A stretch of 6,922 nucleotides of DNA from an uncultured Christensenella sp. (lineage in GTDB: Bacteria; Bacillota; Clostridia; Christensenellales; Borkfalkiaceae), in assembly GCA_910576655.1 (NCBI GenBank), contig CAJTJC010000028.1:302-7223 (forward strand), read 5' to 3'. Of the stretch, positions 5,914 through 6,922 are shown one piece after another; positions within the stretch are counted from its first letter, which is position 1; every line of letters starts with the position of its first letter. The position numbers and the translations under genes were made by a program. The notes beneath the pieces are model-generated. The model was given only the letters and a program-made list of their open reading frames with translations, did not search any database and had not been told where the DNA came from.

Positions 5914-6922
5914 TTAAAAGCTGAATCTTGCCGGCGCGAACGCTGCGCGCACAAAGTATCTCACGTCGTCCATAGCGTGGTCGTCGGTTTTAAGAGGTCG
6001 GTCCTCGCTCGCTTTTTCGTCCCAGCGATAAAGCCCGAATTCTCTTATGCAATCACCGCAGCAGTCATTTATAAAAATGTCGCCCGCGGTCAGGTGCGTT
6101 GCTACGTCGCGGATTCCGTCGAGGACCCTATTCGACGCATGCTCAACCGGGAAACGGTCGTGCCGCCTGATTACTTCGATAAAAGACGCAGCCGAAGGGT
6201 CTACTACGAATTTTGCGACCTTTACGCCGTATACCATTTTTTCGATAGCTTCGTAATGTTCTTCGTCCGTTCTTTGATATTGCTGTTTGCGCCCGTCGTA
6301 GTAGTATTCGCGTACTCTGTACCAACGGTCGCCGCTAAGCCCCCATAAACCCGCAGACGTGGGATTTAGGGTGCCGTAGTCGCATGATAAATAATACTTT
6401 TCATAAGGCCGGTCGGTCGTAGGTACGACGTGAAAAGCCTTATTAAACATGGTATATATGAGCCCTTCCGCAACCGTCCATAAGCCTCTTATGTACCGGT
6501 CGTAGAAAACGCCCGAAAACATAGCCTCGTAACGGCGCTTAATCGCCGCGTCGAGACTGAGATTGTCGTCCATAGTAAAATGGACGTACAAAATATTGCG
6601 GGAAGCCGCTTTACTAATCCACTCTACGTAAAACCAATGTCCGGGGCTCTCGGGATTACAGTTAAACCAGAATTTCGAGCCCTGCACCGAGCAGCGGGCC
6701 ATAGCCTGCTCTACGAACGAGCGAGGCATAAGCGCCACTTCGTCGAAATACACGCCCGCGAGCGTGATTCCTTGTATAAGCGAGTAGCTGGATTCGTCTC
6801 GGCCGCCGAAAAGGTAATACGTATTCGTACGACCGCCCGCCGTGATAATAAGCTTGTTTTCGCTGCGTTTCTCGGTTACCTCGAAAACGCCTTCGAGCCA
6901 TGTCGGCATGTGTACGATTACG
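5914..6922 (-). CDS. Terminase large subunit, PBSX/Terminase_3-like (N-terminus beyond window)
   Basis: The ATP-driven packaging motor and headful or site-specific nuclease. The frame is open through the right edge with four codons (VIVH) before the Met at 6909, so that Met is internal. The Walker A part and roughly the first quarter of the protein lie outside. Numbering from that Met: GITLAGVYFDEVALM (47-61) is the Walker B motif with FDE at its core; WFNCNPESPGHWFY (81-94) is the ATPase coupling motif; and the C-terminal RNase H-like nuclease carries acidic residues in CDYGT (D177), VVDPSA (D237) and TDDHAMDDVRYF (309-319), the usual metal-binding aspartates. It ends ARFSF with TAA. All visible motifs look intact, so the enzyme is probably functional. 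It is followed by the portal after 14 bases. Confidence 0.93.
   Translation of the reverse strand, partial: VIVHMPTWLEGVFEVTEKRSENKLIITAGGRTNTYYLFGGRDESSYSLIQGITLAGVYFDEVALMPRSFVEQAMARCSVQGSKFWFNCNPESPGHWFYVEWISKAASRNILYVHFTMDDNLSLDAAIKRRYEAMFSGVFYDRYIRGLWTVAEGLIYTMFNKAFHVVPTTDRPYEKYYLSCDYGTLNPTSAGLWGLSGDRWYRVREYYYDGRKQQYQRTDEEHYEAIEKMVYGVKVAKFVVDPSAASFIEVIRRHDRFPVEHASNRVLDGIRDVATHLTAGDIFINDCCGDCIREFGLYRWDEKASEDRPLKTDDHAMDDVRYFVRAAFAPARFSF

Noticed and set aside
6907..6909. ATG at 6909 as the start of the terminase gene
   Set aside because: The frame stays open to the window edge and the Walker A region expected upstream of Walker B is missing, so the true start is outside.
1..6922. CTAG also appears absent
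   Set aside because: CTAG is depleted in many bacterial and phage genomes for unrelated reasons, so it adds little evidence for restriction avoidance.
1..6922. CRISPR arrays, tRNA genes, insertion sequences, attachment sites
   Set aside because: I saw no regularly spaced repeats, cloverleaf sequences, transposase motifs or flanking duplications.

Overview
This window looks like part of the head-morphogenesis module of a tailed, SPP1-type siphophage or prophage. Every supported gene reads on the minus strand, so transcription runs from the right edge towards the left. Purine-rich GGAGG-type ribosome binding sites, roughly balanced base composition and the SPP1-like gene order suggest a Firmicutes (Clostridia-like) host. 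That host assignment is inference; nothing here names a species.

Layout in transcription order (right to left): large terminase subunit (5914-6922, N-terminus beyond the edge); SPP1 gp6-type portal (4403-5899); a MuF-type minor head protein whose C-terminus is a zeta-toxin kinase domain (2587-4413); a small unrecognised 73-codon gene with a GTG start (2315-2536); about 280 bases without a convincing gene, holding several hairpins (2038-2314); a gp20-type scaffold (1435-2037); an HK97-fold major capsid protein (316-1410); and the 5' part of a head-tail connector (1-303, running off the left edge). Terminase, portal and MuF-zeta are tightly coupled: one ribosome binding site overlaps the preceding stop codon, and portal and MuF overlap by 11 bases. 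Together these genes package DNA (terminase, portal), build the procapsid (scaffold, capsid, MuF protein) and close the vertex (connector).

The most interesting part is the interruption of this operon at about 2130-2570. Directly after the toxin-tipped MuF gene there is an extended -10 promoter (TGTTATAAT), a strong ribosome binding site, the small gene, and then two terminator-like hairpins with T-runs, all on the minus strand. This resembles a phage 'moron': a self-contained unit that could be expressed in a lysogen. Because it follows a zeta-toxin domain, a testable idea is that the small protein is the immunity (antitoxin) partner. I do not recognise its family, so this rests on position and architecture only.

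A second global signal is the complete absence of GATC by eye in 6.9 kb, with GATG/CATC also scarce. This may reflect pressure from a GATC-specific restriction system, or a wider sequence-context bias.
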